A stretch of DNA of 64,000 bases, from NCBI RefSeq assembly GCF_030232585.1, contig NZ_JASPJX010000003.1, forward strand, positions 124,001 to 188,000, given 5' to 3'. Below, in pieces: positions 42,384 to 51,212 of the stretch. This DNA comes from Corynebacterium sp. MSK008. GTDB taxonomy: Bacteria > Actinomycetota > Actinomycetes > Mycobacteriales > Mycobacteriaceae. The notes beneath the pieces are model-generated. The model had not been told where the DNA came from. It did no database searches and saw only the letters and a list, made by a program, of their open reading frames with translations. The stretch's first letter is position 1; every line of letters starts with the position of its first letter. A program made the position numbers and the translations under genes.

Positions 42384-42740
42384 ATGACACCGTTGCAAAA
42401 GTTCCTCATCCCTTTATTCGCAGGCGCGGGCGTGCTCCACTTTGCAAAGCCGCAGCCTTTCGACGGCATCGTGCCCGACGCTCTCCCCGGCTCCGCACGC
42501 ACCTACACGTACGTCTCCGGCGCGGCCGAGCTCACGGCCGCTGCCCTGCTGGCGAATCCCACAACCCGCGCGGCCGGCGGCAAGTTCGCCGCGGCCCTTT
42601 TGACGGCGGTGTGGCCGGCGAATTTCCAGATGGCGTGGCAGTGGCGCGATGAGCCCTGGCAGAAACAGATCATCTCCATCGGACGCCTGCCGCTGCAGAT
42701 CCCGCTGATCAAGGCAGCGCTCAGCGCGGCGAAGAAGTAG
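42384..42740 (+). CDS. DoxX-like small membrane protein
   Basis: The 118-residue protein has four predicted helices and the DoxX-like opening PLFAGAGVLHFAKPQPFDGIVP, followed by AAELTAAALL and WPANFQMAWQWRD. Members of this family are found with oxidative-stress or thiosulfate-related genes, but most have no known role. It lies 27 bases after the SGNH hydrolase gene on the same strand and may share its transcript. Confidence 0.8.
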   Translation: MTPLQKFLIPLFAGAGVLHFAKPQPFDGIVPDALPGSARTYTYVSGAAELTAAALLANPTTRAAGGKFAAALLTAVWPANFQMAWQWRDEPWQKQIISIGRLPLQIPLIKAALSAAKK

Positions 42741-42822
42741 CTTCCCAAAACTGGCCCCACAAGGGTCGGTGGCTGCTTACACTTTGGCTGCATCTCATCC
42801 CATGGAAGGTCAAGGAGCAGTC

Positions 42823-43581
42823 ATGAGCAAGTTTGACAACAAGGTTGCGCTGGTCACCGGCGGTGCCTCCGGAATCGGCGAGGCCATCGCTAAGCGTCTC
42901 GCCAGTGAGGGCGCGAAGGTTGTGGTCGCCGACATCAACGAAGACGCCGCCAAGGACGTCGCCGCCGCGATCGAAGCGGACGGCGGTGCCGCGGCCGCGT
43001 TCCGGCAAGATGTGACCAGCAAGGAAGACAACGAAGCGGCCGTGCAGTTCGCCGTGGACACGTTCGGCGCGCTGCACCTCGCAGTGAACAACGCGGGCGT
43101 AGGCGATCGCACCCCGCTGGCAGACAAGGATCTGGCCGATTGGGACAAGGTCATCGCCATCAACCTGTCCGGCGTGGCCTACGGCTGCCACTACCAGCTC
43201 AAACAGTTCCTCGCGCAGGGCAACACGGAACAGTGCGCGATTGTGAACATGGCCTCCATCCACGGCTCCGTGGGCCGCGAAGGTGGCATCGAGGCCTACA
43301 CCGCCGCGAAGCACGGCGTGGTGGGGCTGACCAAGGCGCTGGCCGCGGACTACGCCGCCACCGGCATCCGGGTCAACAGTGTGGGGCCTGGCTACATAGA
43401 CACGCCGCTGATTCAGCGGGCGCAGGGCGAGGCCCGCCAGGTGCTCGTCGATAAGCATCCTGCTGGCCGTCTGGGTAAGCCGGAAGAGATCGCGGCGGTG
43501 GTGAGCTTCTTGCTTTCCGACGACGCATCGTTTGTCAACGGCTCGTACCACCTCGCCGACGGCGGCTACACCGCCGTGTAG
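42823..43581 (+). CDS. Short-chain dehydrogenase/reductase
   Basis: The 252-residue protein has the classical SDR fold: TGGASGIG nucleotide motif (about 12-19), NNAG (about 87-90), the catalytic Ser in NMASIHGS and YTAAK (Tyr-x-x-x-Lys, about 154-158). The Asp after the second strand (VVADIN) favours NAD(H). The closest well-known class is that of 3-oxoacyl-ACP reductase/acetoin or glucose dehydrogenase-like SDRs; the substrate cannot be named. AAGGAG lies before ATG at 42823. Its TAG stop codon directly abuts the CCA end of the tRNA gene on the other strand. Confidence 0.9.
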   Translation: MSKFDNKVALVTGGASGIGEAIAKRLASEGAKVVVADINEDAAKDVAAAIEADGGAAAAFRQDVTSKEDNEAAVQFAVDTFGALHLAVNNAGVGDRTPLADKDLADWDKVIAINLSGVAYGCHYQLKQFLAQGNTEQCAIVNMASIHGSVGREGGIEAYTAAKHGVVGLTKALAADYAATGIRVNSVGPGYIDTPLIQRAQGEARQVLVDKHPAGRLGKPEEIAAVVSFLLSDDASFVNGSYHLADGGYTAV

Positions 43582-43658
43582 TGGTGCCCCCAGTCGGGCT
43601 CGAACCGACACTGGGCGGATTTTAAGTCCGCTGCCTCTGCCAATTGGGCTATAGGGGC
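43582..43658 (-). tRNA. tRNA with UAA anticodon (Leu), class-I-like body
   Basis: A full cloverleaf folds on the minus strand: acceptor GCCCCTA/TGGGGGC with discriminator A and encoded CCA, D stem GCC/GGC, anticodon stem GCGGA/TCCGC with loop CTTAAAA, a five-base variable loop CCAGT, and T arm GTCGG-TTCGAGC-CCGAC. Loop positions 34-36 read UAA, the anticodon for leucine UUA. Bacterial tRNA-Leu normally has a long variable arm; this one does not, and its body looks more like tRNA-Lys. Confidence 0.88.
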
Positions 43659-43818
43659 GACGGGGAAACATCGTACTTCCCCGCCGCCCGCAAACCGCAA
43701 TCCGCCAGCTCATTTTCACCGAGCAGAGCCGGCCGCGTGGCCTTACACTCGCTGTGCGACATCTCAGCATCTTCTGAGTTTCGTGTCCACCCGCAAGCGA
43801 TTAAAAAGGCTACAGCCC

Positions 43819-45144
43819 ATGAATATTCATCTCCCCTCCCCGCTCGATCAGATCTTTAAAAACCTCAACCTCGAGCAGATCATCGCTGCAGTCGCAGGCG
43901 CATTCGTCGTCGGCGGCCTTGTCGGCGGCGCGATCGGCGCTGCCGCCGGCGGAAGCTCCGAGGGCACCGGGTCCAGCAACCAGGCTACTGCCCCGACCCA
44001 GACGGCACCTGATGCGGAAGGCCCCGTCCTTGACGGCCGCGCGAAGCTCTCGGCGCTCTACCAGGCGCCCGGCCCGGACTCCGGCAAGGACGCCTTCGAC
44101 GGCAACGGGCAGACCCACCCGTTCAAGGGCCAGGTCATCCCGGGCTTTTCCGGCATCATCGAGAAGGGTGAGGGCGAGTTCTTCGCGCTGCCGGACAATG
44201 GCTTCGGCTCGAAGCAGAACTCCTCGGACTTCCTGCTGCGCATCTACACGGTGAAGCCGAACTGGGAGACCGCGGTTACCGCGAAGGACCCGAAGGACAC
44301 CGGCGGCATCGAAGTGCTGGACTACGTCTCGCTGAAGGACCCGAACAACAAGATTTCCTGGGACATCGTCAACAACGACACCGAGGACCGCCTGCTTACC
44401 GGCGCGGACTTCGACCCTGAGTCCTTCGTGCAGGCCGCGGACGGCACCTTCTGGGTCGGCGAAGAGTTCGGCCCCTACATCCTCCACGTGGACAAGGACG
44501 GCACACTTCTCGACGCCCCGTACGCCTACCCGGACGTCAAGAGCCCGTCCAACCCGACGTTGGGTTCCGAAGAAGAGCCAAACCTCCGCAACTCCAAGGG
44601 CTTCGAGGCCATGGCCACCGACGGCCGCTACCTCTACCCGATCTTCGAGGGCTACCTCGACGATGCCACCGACAAGCGCGTGCGCGTGATCTCCCAGTTC
44701 GACACCGAAACCGGAAAGTACACCGGCAAGACCTGGGATTACCTCGCAGAAGATGACGACGCGCTGATTGGCGACGCATTTTTGACCAAGGACGGGCGCC
44801 TGCTCATGCTCGAACGCGACGATTTCCTCGGCTCGGAGGCCCAGCTGAAGAAGGTCTTCGAGGTAAAAGACTTCGCGGACGCGAAAGCTGGCTCCACGCT
44901 GCAGAAGGACCTGATGGCGGACCTGCTCAACATTGCCAACCCGGGCAAGATCGGCATGGTTTCCGACGCCCGCGCCTACGGCGTCGGCGACCCGTTCCAA
45001 TTCGCGCTGCTCAGTGTCGAGACCATCATCCAGCTGGAAGACGGCCGCTACCTCACCGCGTTGGACAACAACTTCCCCGGCGACGACGGCCGCTACCGCG
45101 GCAAGCCGGACGACACCGAGATGATCACTTTCTCCGTGAAGTAG
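43819..45144 (+). CDS. Secreted/anchored esterase-like phytase domain protein
   Basis: The 441-residue protein starts with a hydrophobic anchor (about 20-45, IIAAVAGAFVVGGLVGGAIGAAAGG) and a Ser/Thr/Gln linker. A large beta-propeller-like domain follows, matching the 'esterase-like activity of phytase' family (GFSGIIEKGEGEFFALPDNGFG, GADFDPESFVQAADGTFWVGEEFGP, ALDNNFPG, in order). The ATG at 43819 has AAAAAGG about 10 bases upstream. It is probably exported and tethered to the membrane; phosphoesterase activity is assumed from the family name only. Corynebacteria often have several copies. Confidence 0.85.
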   Translation: MNIHLPSPLDQIFKNLNLEQIIAAVAGAFVVGGLVGGAIGAAAGGSSEGTGSSNQATAPTQTAPDAEGPVLDGRAKLSALYQAPGPDSGKDAFDGNGQTHPFKGQVIPGFSGIIEKGEGEFFALPDNGFGSKQNSSDFLLRIYTVKPNWETAVTAKDPKDTGGIEVLDYVSLKDPNNKISWDIVNNDTEDRLLTGADFDPESFVQAADGTFWVGEEFGPYILHVDKDGTLLDAPYAYPDVKSPSNPTLGSEEEPNLRNSKGFEAMATDGRYLYPIFEGYLDDATDKRVRVISQFDTETGKYTGKTWDYLAEDDDALIGDAFLTKDGRLLMLERDDFLGSEAQLKKVFEVKDFADAKAGSTLQKDLMADLLNIANPGKIGMVSDARAYGVGDPFQFALLSVETIIQLEDGRYLTALDNNFPGDDGRYRGKPDDTEMITFSVK

Positions 45145-45220
45145 CCACCGAAGATGCTTGGTCTGCGGGCCGGTAACCTTGGCTTCCGTGTTTGCGGAAG
45201 TTGACGGACAAAGACCCCAC

Positions 45221-45841
45221 GTGACCAGGCAATGGTTGTTTTTGGTGCCGTGCGCGCTCGGCGCACTCGGTCTCTTTCTCGCGCGTCGCGCCGGCGACGG
45301 CACCCCCGGCTTCTACTGGGCCACCGCGTTTACGGCGGTGGTCTACGCATTGGCTTGGTGGCTGTGGGGTGACCGCGAGGCGTTCGCGGGGCCCCGCAAG
45401 CTTCTCGACGTCCTCCGGGGCACCCTCATCGGCGCCTCCCTCGCAGTAGTGTTCGTCCTCGGCGCGCTGGTGGTGCAGCACATCCCGCTGCTCGCCGGCC
45501 CGGCCGCGGAGCTGCTGCAGACCCCGAACAAGGGCGGGTACTTCCTGACGCTGCTGGTGCTCGTGGTCAACGGTGCCGGCGAGGAGATGGTCTTCCGCGA
45601 CGTGGTGCCGCGCCAGTTGCGGGGCATGGGCCAGTCGGTGGTGCAGGCCGGCGTGTGGTCCACGCTGGCGTACTGCCTGGTCACCTGCGTAATGGGCGTG
45701 CCGCTGCTTGTGTTCGCCGCCGGCGCGCTGGGGGCGGTGACCTACTACGAGTCCGTGAAGACCGGCAGGCTCTACTCCCCCATCGCGGCGCACCTGACGT
45801 GGAGCATCGGCATGCTGCTGATCCTGCCGCAGTTCTTCTAG
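45221..45841 (+). CDS. CPBP family intramembrane protease, second copy
   Basis: The protein of about 206 residues is polytopic (six or seven helices). It carries the CPBP motif GAGEEMVFRDVVPRQLRG, with a second region near AAHLTWSIGML that contains the conserved His. The start is unsure: GTG at 45221 places the first helix at the N-terminus, while GTG at 45188 or ATG at 45158 would add a hydrophilic stretch; none has a good ribosome-binding site. It differs clearly from the copy at 25521-26213. It is convergent with mfd, with a large palindrome between them. Confidence 0.78.
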   Translation: MTRQWLFLVPCALGALGLFLARRAGDGTPGFYWATAFTAVVYALAWWLWGDREAFAGPRKLLDVLRGTLIGASLAVVFVLGALVVQHIPLLAGPAAELLQTPNKGGYFLTLLVLVVNGAGEEMVFRDVVPRQLRGMGQSVVQAGVWSTLAYCLVTCVMGVPLLVFAAGALGAVTYYESVKTGRLYSPIAAHLTWSIGMLLILPQFF

Positions 45842-45888
45842 GTAGCCAGGTCCCCTCCGCTCCCCGCCCCCTCGCCTCGCACCTTCGC

Positions 45889-45957
45889 GGATCCAGCTAG
45901 TAGGACCTCGATAATCGCCGAAAAATCGCGATTAGCTGGGTCCTGATAGCTGGATCC
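45889..45957. repeat. Nested 69-bp palindrome between convergent genes
   Basis: GGATCCAGCTA (45889-45899) and TAGCTGGATCC (45947-45957) are perfect inverted copies. Inside them AGGACC pairs with GGTCCT (45902-45907 with 45939-45944), and AATCGC with GCGATT (45913-45918 with 45928-45933). It lies between the CPBP gene and mfd and may end transcription from both sides, although no T-run follows; it could also be a small repeat element. Confidence 0.7.
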
Positions 45958-46015
45958 AGCGCAAAGAGGCTGTGGGGCTGGGGCCCTGGGCCGCCCGGCG
46001 CCGCCCCCGGTCCGC

Positions 46016-49000
46016 CTACTCGCTGACGGAGAACACCTTCTTCTTCGGCGCCTTGTCTGCGGCCGCAGAATCCGCCGCATCTCCCGCGACGGAGATCTTC
46101 GGGGCGTCGAGCATCTCCGTCATGAAGTCCGCAACCCACTGCAAAAGCTCCAGGTCGCGCAGGTTCGGCGCGTTCAGCGCGCGCTTCGCGCCGCCTTCGC
46201 GCGGCATCGGCACCTGCAGCGCCTTCGCCGCGGCACGGAAGTTCGCGCCCGGGTACAGGCGCTTCAGGCGCACCTGCTTGGAGTCCGGAAGCTCCACCGG
46301 GTGCAGCTTGATGCGGCTGCCCTGGGTGAGGATGTCGGAAACCCCCACCTCGCGGGCCTGGTTACGCAGCCGCGCCACGGCCATGAGGTGCTCGACCTCC
46401 GTTGGCAGGGCGCCGAAGCGGTCGATCATGTCGTCGGCGGCGGCTGTAAGGGCGGCGTCGTCGCGCGCTTCCGCGAGCTTGCGGTAGACCTCCAGGCGCA
46501 GCCGCTCGGAGTTGATGTAGGTCTCCGGGATGTGCGCGTCCACGGGCAGGTCCACGCGGATTTCCTTGGGGCCCTTGTCGGTGGCGTCGACAGGCTCGCC
46601 GCTCATGAGCCCCTTGAAGGTCTCCACGGCCTCGCTGACCAAGCGCACGTACATATCAAAGCCCACCCCGGCGATGTGGCCGGACTGCTCGGCGCCCAGC
46701 ACGTTGCCGGCGCCGCGCATCTCCAGATCCTTTTGCGCCACGGCGATGCCGGAACCTAAGTCGTTGTTCTGGGCGATAGTGGCCAGGCGGTCGTAGGAGG
46801 TCTCCGTGAGCGTTTTGTCCTTCGGGTACAAAAAGTACGCGTAGGCGCGCTCGCGGGAGCGCCCCACGCGCCCGCGCAGCTGGTGCAGCTGAGAAAGGCC
46901 CATGTTCTGGGCGTTTTCCACAATCAGGGTGTTGGCGTTGGCGATGTCCAGGCCGGTCTCCACGATGGTGGTGCAAACCATGACGTCGTAGTCGCGGTTC
47001 CAAAAACCCTGGACGGTCTGCTCGAGCACTTGCTCGCTCATCTGGCCGTGGGCGACCACGATGCGCGCCTCTGGCACCAGCTCGCGCAGCTGGCGGGCGG
47101 TCTTTTCAATGTCGGAGACTTTGTTGTGGATGTAGAAGACCTGGCCGTCGCGCAGCAGTTCGCGGCGGATCGCGGCGGCGACCTGCTTGTCCTCCTGCGG
47201 GCCGACGTAGGTCAGCACCGGGTGGCGGTCCTCCGGCGCGGTGGTAATCGAGGTCATCTCGCGGATGCCGGTCAGCGACATCTCGAGCGTGCGCGGGATC
47301 GGCGTCGCGGTCATGGTGAGCACGTCCACGTGGGACTTGAGCGCCTTGATGTGCTCCTTGTGCTCCACGCCGAAGCGCTGCTCCTCGTCCACGATGATCA
47401 GGCCGAGGTTCTTCCACTGCACGCCCGTTTGCAGCAGGCGGTGGGTGCCGATGACGACGTCCACCGAGCCGTCCGCAAGCCCGGAGATGATTTTCTTCGA
47501 ATCGGCGGCGGTGGTAAAACGCGACAGTTCGCGCACGGTCACGCCGAAGCCGTCCATGCGCTGGCTGAACGTGGAGAAGTGCTGCTGGGCCAGAAGCGTT
47601 GTGGGCACGAGCACGGCGACCTGCTTGCCGTCTTGGACCGCCTTGAACGCGGCGCGCACGGCGACCTCGGTCTTGCCGAAGCCCACGTCGCCCACGATGA
47701 CGCGGTCCATTGGCGTGGGCTTTTCCATGTCCGACTTCACGGCCTCGATCGCGGTGAGCTGGTCTTCGGTCTCCACGAACGGGAAGGCGTCTTCCATCTC
47801 GTGCTGCCACGGGGTGTCCGGCGCGAACGCATGGCCCGGCGCGGCCTGGCGCTTGGCGTAGAGCTCCACCAGCTCACCAGCGATCTCGCGGACCGCGGCG
47901 CGCGCCTTGCGCTTCGTCGACTTCCAGTCGGAGCCGCCCATTTTGCTTAGCGACGGCTTCTCGCCCCCGGTGTACTTACTCAGCAGGTCTAACGACTCCA
48001 TTGGCACCCACAGCTGGTCGCCGGGCTGTCCGCGCTTGGCAGGCTGGTACTCCAACACGATGTATTCACGGCGCGAGTCCTCGTCGCCGGCCTTGACGGT
48101 GCGTTCGGCCATCTTCACAAACTTGCCGATGCCGTGAGTGTCATGCACCACGAAGTCACCCGGCTGCAGCGCGAGCGGGTCGACGCGGTTGCGGCGGCGC
48201 GGGGCGCGTCGTTTAGCACCTGCAATATCGCCGACGCGGTTGCCGGTGACGTCCGTTTCGGTGACCACGACCAGGTTCGGCCCGCCGAAGACCAGGCCAG
48301 CGTGCGACAGCGCCTGGTACAGAGTCACCGCACCCTCGACAGGTTCGAGTCCTGGTGTGGCCACGCGCGCGGACACGCCGTGCTCGCGCAGGCGCTCCGC
48401 CATGCGGTCGATCGTGCCCTTCGCAGGCGCGACGAACGCGACCTTGCCGTGGTTTTGCCCGATGTGCAGCTTGAGCGTGGCGTAGAACTGCTCGATCGCC
48501 TTCGGGTCGCCCTTCGGCGCGGGCGCGGCCTCGAACTCCAGCGGCAGCGTCTCCGCGTCGTCGGCGGCGAACATGCCGGGAGGCGCAAACGTCCACCAGG
48601 CGTTGCCGGCCTTGGACGCGGAGACCTCCAGCGACTCGTAGGAGCGGTACGACGAGGCGGAGACGTCGAGCCCCTCCACCACCACAGGCCCCTCGGCGCC
48701 CATGGCGGCGGCCTCCCAGCCGGCCTCGAGGAACTCGCGGTCCGTCGCCTCCAAATCGGCGATGCGGGTGCGCACCTTCTCCGGGTTGGTCACCAGCACC
48801 ACGGAGCCGGCGGGCATTAGCTCCGGCAGCACCGAGTACTGCTTGTCCGTCAGCGCCGGGATAAGCGCCTCCATGCCGTCCGCCGGCTGCTTCTCCGAAA
48901 TGCGGGCAAGCAGCGACGACAGGGTCGGGTTCGAGGGGAACTTTCGCGCGAGTTCGTCGGCTTTGGCGGCCACGGTGTCGTCGATAAGCAATTGCCTCGC

Positions 49001-49660
49001 GGGGTGCAGCTCGACCGAGCGCACCTCCTCAATGGTGCGCTGGTCCGCGACCGCGAAGGAACGGATGTCGGTGACTTCATCGCCCCAGAACTCGATACGC
49101 ACCGGGTTTTGCGCGGTGGTCGGGAACACATCGATGATGCCGCCGCGGGTGGCGAACTCGCCGCGCGAGGCCACCATATCCACATGGTTGTACGCGAAGT
49201 GCACCAGCTTCGCTGTCAACGCCTCGAAGTCGTGCTCCTCATCCACCGCGACGCTGATAGGCTCCGCCGGCGGCAGCACCGGCTGGCACACCGCGCGCGC
49301 CGCAGCGACGATCACGCGCGGCATGTCCCACAGCACCTTCGAGCGGCGCCCCACAATGTCCGGTGCCGGCGAAAGACGCTCGTGCGGCAGCGTCTCATAC
49401 GCCGGGAACTGCGCGACCTTCTCCTCACCCAAAATGGCCTTGAGCTCCGCGGCGAGGTCCTCCGCCTCGTGGCCCGTTGCCGTGACAAGCAGCACCGGCG
49501 TCTCGCGCGCAATCGCACCCGCCGCCCAGGAACGCACCTGGTCAATGCCCGTGACGTGCAACGAATCCTCGCCCACGTGGGTGACCAAGCCCTTCAACTT
49601 CGGGTCCGTCAGCGCCGCGGTGAGCAAACCGCCCAGCACGGGCGGGGTGGTTTCAGTCAT
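46016..49660 (-). CDS. mfd: Transcription-repair coupling factor Mfd
   Basis: Mfd removes RNA polymerase stalled at DNA damage and recruits UvrA to start nucleotide excision repair. The 1,214-residue protein has the UvrB-like N-terminal domains (about 1-500), the RNA-polymerase-interaction domain (about 505-590) and the RecG-like helicase core. The core holds GDVGFGKTEVAVRAAF (Walker A), VDEEQRFGV (DEEQ box), TMTATPIPRTL and QLRGRVGRS motifs, followed by the C-terminal TRCF domain. The start, five bases after the tetR stop codon, uses a ribosome-binding site inside the end of tetR, so the two genes are cotranscribed. Confidence 0.97.
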   Translation of the reverse strand: MTETTPPVLGGLLTAALTDPKLKGLVTHVGEDSLHVTGIDQVRSWAAGAIARETPVLLVTATGHEAEDLAAELKAILGEEKVAQFPAYETLPHERLSPAPDIVGRRSKVLWDMPRVIVAAARAVCQPVLPPAEPISVAVDEEHDFEALTAKLVHFAYNHVDMVASRGEFATRGGIIDVFPTTAQNPVRIEFWGDEVTDIRSFAVADQRTIEEVRSVELHPARQLLIDDTVAAKADELARKFPSNPTLSSLLARISEKQPADGMEALIPALTDKQYSVLPELMPAGSVVLVTNPEKVRTRIADLEATDREFLEAGWEAAAMGAEGPVVVEGLDVSASSYRSYESLEVSASKAGNAWWTFAPPGMFAADDAETLPLEFEAAPAPKGDPKAIEQFYATLKLHIGQNHGKVAFVAPAKGTIDRMAERLREHGVSARVATPGLEPVEGAVTLYQALSHAGLVFGGPNLVVVTETDVTGNRVGDIAGAKRRAPRRRNRVDPLALQPGDFVVHDTHGIGKFVKMAERTVKAGDEDSRREYIVLEYQPAKRGQPGDQLWVPMESLDLLSKYTGGEKPSLSKMGGSDWKSTKRKARAAVREIAGELVELYAKRQAAPGHAFAPDTPWQHEMEDAFPFVETEDQLTAIEAVKSDMEKPTPMDRVIVGDVGFGKTEVAVRAAFKAVQDGKQVAVLVPTTLLAQQHFSTFSQRMDGFGVTVRELSRFTTAADSKKIISGLADGSVDVVIGTHRLLQTGVQWKNLGLIIVDEEQRFGVEHKEHIKALKSHVDVLTMTATPIPRTLEMSLTGIREMTSITTAPEDRHPVLTYVGPQEDKQVAAAIRRELLRDGQVFYIHNKVSDIEKTARQLRELVPEARIVVAHGQMSEQVLEQTVQGFWNRDYDVMVCTTIVETGLDIANANTLIVENAQNMGLSQLHQLRGRVGRSRERAYAYFLYPKDKTLTETSYDRLATIAQNNDLGSGIAVAQKDLEMRGAGNVLGAEQSGHIAGVGFDMYVRLVSEAVETFKGLMSGEPVDATDKGPKEIRVDLPVDAHIPETYINSERLRLEVYRKLAEARDDAALTAAADDMIDRFGALPTEVEHLMAVARLRNQAREVGVSDILTQGSRIKLHPVELPDSKQVRLKRLYPGANFRAAAKALQVPMPREGGAKRALNAPNLRDLELLQWVADFMTEMLDAPKISVAGDAADSAAADKAPKKKVFSVSE

Positions 49661-49665
49661 GTGTC

Positions 49666-50319
49666 TTACGCATCCTTCTCTGCGGTTTCACCGCTTGTCT
49701 CGTCGCTCGCCTTGCCGCTTCCGTACACGCGCGGCTGCGCTTCCATCCCCCGCAAGCCGTTCCAGCACAGGTTGGAAATGTGGGCCGCCACGGTGTGCTT
49801 GTCGGGCGTGCGTTCGTCCAGCCACCACAGCGCCGAATTGGAGACGGTGCCGACAAGCGCCTGACCGTACAGCCCCGCCATCGACTCGTCGAGCCCGCGG
49901 TGCTTAAACGCCTCTCCCAGCAGGTAACTCACCTCGGCGGTGACGCGATTGAGGATCGTCGAGTACGTCCGCCCCTCCCCCGGCAGCTGCCCGTGCGCGA
50001 GGATGACAAACCCGTCCGTTTCCTCCTCCACGTAAGTAAGCAGCGCCAGCACGCCGCGCTCAATGCGGTCGCGCCACGGGCCGGCCTGAATATTCGACGT
50101 AATCGTGCGCTCCAGCCGAGCCATCTCCAGCCGGACAACCTCCTGGTAGAGGCCCTCCTTGCTGCCGAAATGCTCGTACACCACAGGCTTGGACACCCCG
50201 GCGCGCGCCGCGATCTCCTCCATGGAAATGCCATCGAGCCCGCGCTCAGCGAATGCTCGCCGCCCCACACCGATCAGTTGATCTCTGCGCTGGGGTGCTG
50301 TCATTCGCCTACGAGCCAT
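49666..50319 (-). CDS. TetR family regulator upstream of mfd
   Basis: The 217-residue protein has the TetR helix-turn-helix (about 5-55, RRDQLIGVGRRAFAERGLDG, then ISMEEIAARAGVSKPVVYEHFGSKEGLY) and an all-helical C-terminal domain. A longer reading would run into the tRNA-Gln gene, so ATG at 50319 is chosen. No strong ribosome-binding site is visible, and the message may be leaderless. It forms an operon with mfd, with five bases between them. The signal and targets are unknown; regulation of mfd is inferred from position only. Confidence 0.9.
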   Translation of the reverse strand: MARRRMTAPQRRDQLIGVGRRAFAERGLDGISMEEIAARAGVSKPVVYEHFGSKEGLYQEVVRLEMARLERTITSNIQAGPWRDRIERGVLALLTYVEEETDGFVILAHGQLPGEGRTYSTILNRVTAEVSYLLGEAFKHRGLDESMAGLYGQALVGTVSNSALWWLDERTPDKHTVAAHISNLCWNGLRGMEAQPRVYGSGKASDETSGETAEKDA

Positions 50320-50357
50320 GCGACCTAGCTTAGAGCGTCGTAGTGTTAACCCCGTCT

Positions 50358-50385
50358 TTGGCAGTTGGCGGGTCTGGTCTACAAT
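50358..50385 (+). promoter_or_regulatory. Promoter of tRNA-Gln
   Basis: TTGGCA (50358-50363) and TACAAT (50380-50385) are 16 bases apart, 12 bases before the 5' end of the mature tRNA. Confidence 0.75.
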
Positions 50386-50396
50386 CAGCGGTGCTA

Positions 50397-50468
50397 TTCC
50401 CCATGGTGTAATCGGCAACACTACGGTTTTTGGTACCGTCATTCTAGGTTCGAGTCCTGGTGGGGAAG
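50397..50468 (+). tRNA. tRNA-Gln(UUG)
   Basis: The cloverleaf has acceptor TTCCCCA/TGGGGAA, anticodon stem ACGGT/ACCGT with loop TTTTGGT (anticodon TTG), T arm CTAGG-TTCGAGT-CCTGG and discriminator G. CCA is not encoded. A good promoter lies just upstream, and the lipoprotein gene starts 20 bases downstream. Confidence 0.95.
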
Positions 50469-50487
50469 CTTTTTATTGGAGGGGTAC

Positions 50488-51126
50488 ATGAAACGCCACA
50501 TCGCTTGGCTCATGGCATGCGGGGTACTTGCGGGGTGCGCTTCGGAGCCTTTGCCTATCGACGCCCCTCCGGCCCCCACCGCCAACGCGAACAACGAGCA
50601 CAGCGCCGAAGCCGCCGGTGGTTCTGCTAGCGGAACTGCCGATGCTCCCGCCGCTTTCCATTTCAAGAGCGGCACCCTCGAAATCGGCGACTTCGACCCC
50701 TACACCCTCGGCGACAACATCTTCGACCCCTGCACCGAAATCTCGCCCGAAGAATTCGCCGCCGCGGGCTTCGACAACGTCGAGCCGATCCCCGAGGAGT
50801 ACGCGGGGCTGACGCGTGGTTTGAGTGCGTGCGAAGTTTGGGAGGATGGAAAATTCCAGGTTGGTTTCATGAACAACAACGCGAGCCGCAGAAGCATCGA
50901 AGAAATCGGAAACCTCTTGGGACATAAATCTGACCGACTGCCGATGCTTTACACCCATGGCTCGCGAAGCGGGGCGGGCCCCGATTGTTTTGCACAAGTA
51001 GATACCCAACGCGGAGGCATAATCGCAGCTGTTCCAGGTTTCGAAGGATACGACTCTCAGGACGATACCTGCGTTAAAGCAATCGCAGCCCTTGAAGCCT
51101 TAGCTGAAGTATCATCTGCTTTGTAG
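50488..51126 (+). CDS. DUF3558-like secreted lipoprotein
   Basis: The 212-residue protein has a short signal peptide with the lipobox GVLAGC (Cys about 17), an Ala/Pro/Asn linker and a domain with the DUF3558 pattern (FDPCTEISPEEFAAAGFDNVEP, in two overlapping pieces, and four cysteines). It follows tRNA-Gln by 20 bases with GGAGGGG near the ATG, and it may be read from the tRNA promoter. DUF3558 lipoproteins are widespread in Corynebacteriales and often lie beside ESX-type genes. The gene downstream on the same strand fits that. Confidence 0.82.
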   Translation: MKRHIAWLMACGVLAGCASEPLPIDAPPAPTANANNEHSAEAAGGSASGTADAPAAFHFKSGTLEIGDFDPYTLGDNIFDPCTEISPEEFAAAGFDNVEPIPEEYAGLTRGLSACEVWEDGKFQVGFMNNNASRRSIEEIGNLLGHKSDRLPMLYTHGSRSGAGPDCFAQVDTQRGGIIAAVPGFEGYDSQDDTCVKAIAALEALAEVSSAL

Positions 51127-51212
51127 TTTGCTCATTTCAGTGGACAAACTCTTCCCCACCCTCATTTCCCGATCTAGCCTCCAAAGTGTTAGGTCTACGA
51201 AAGGGTGGGTAA

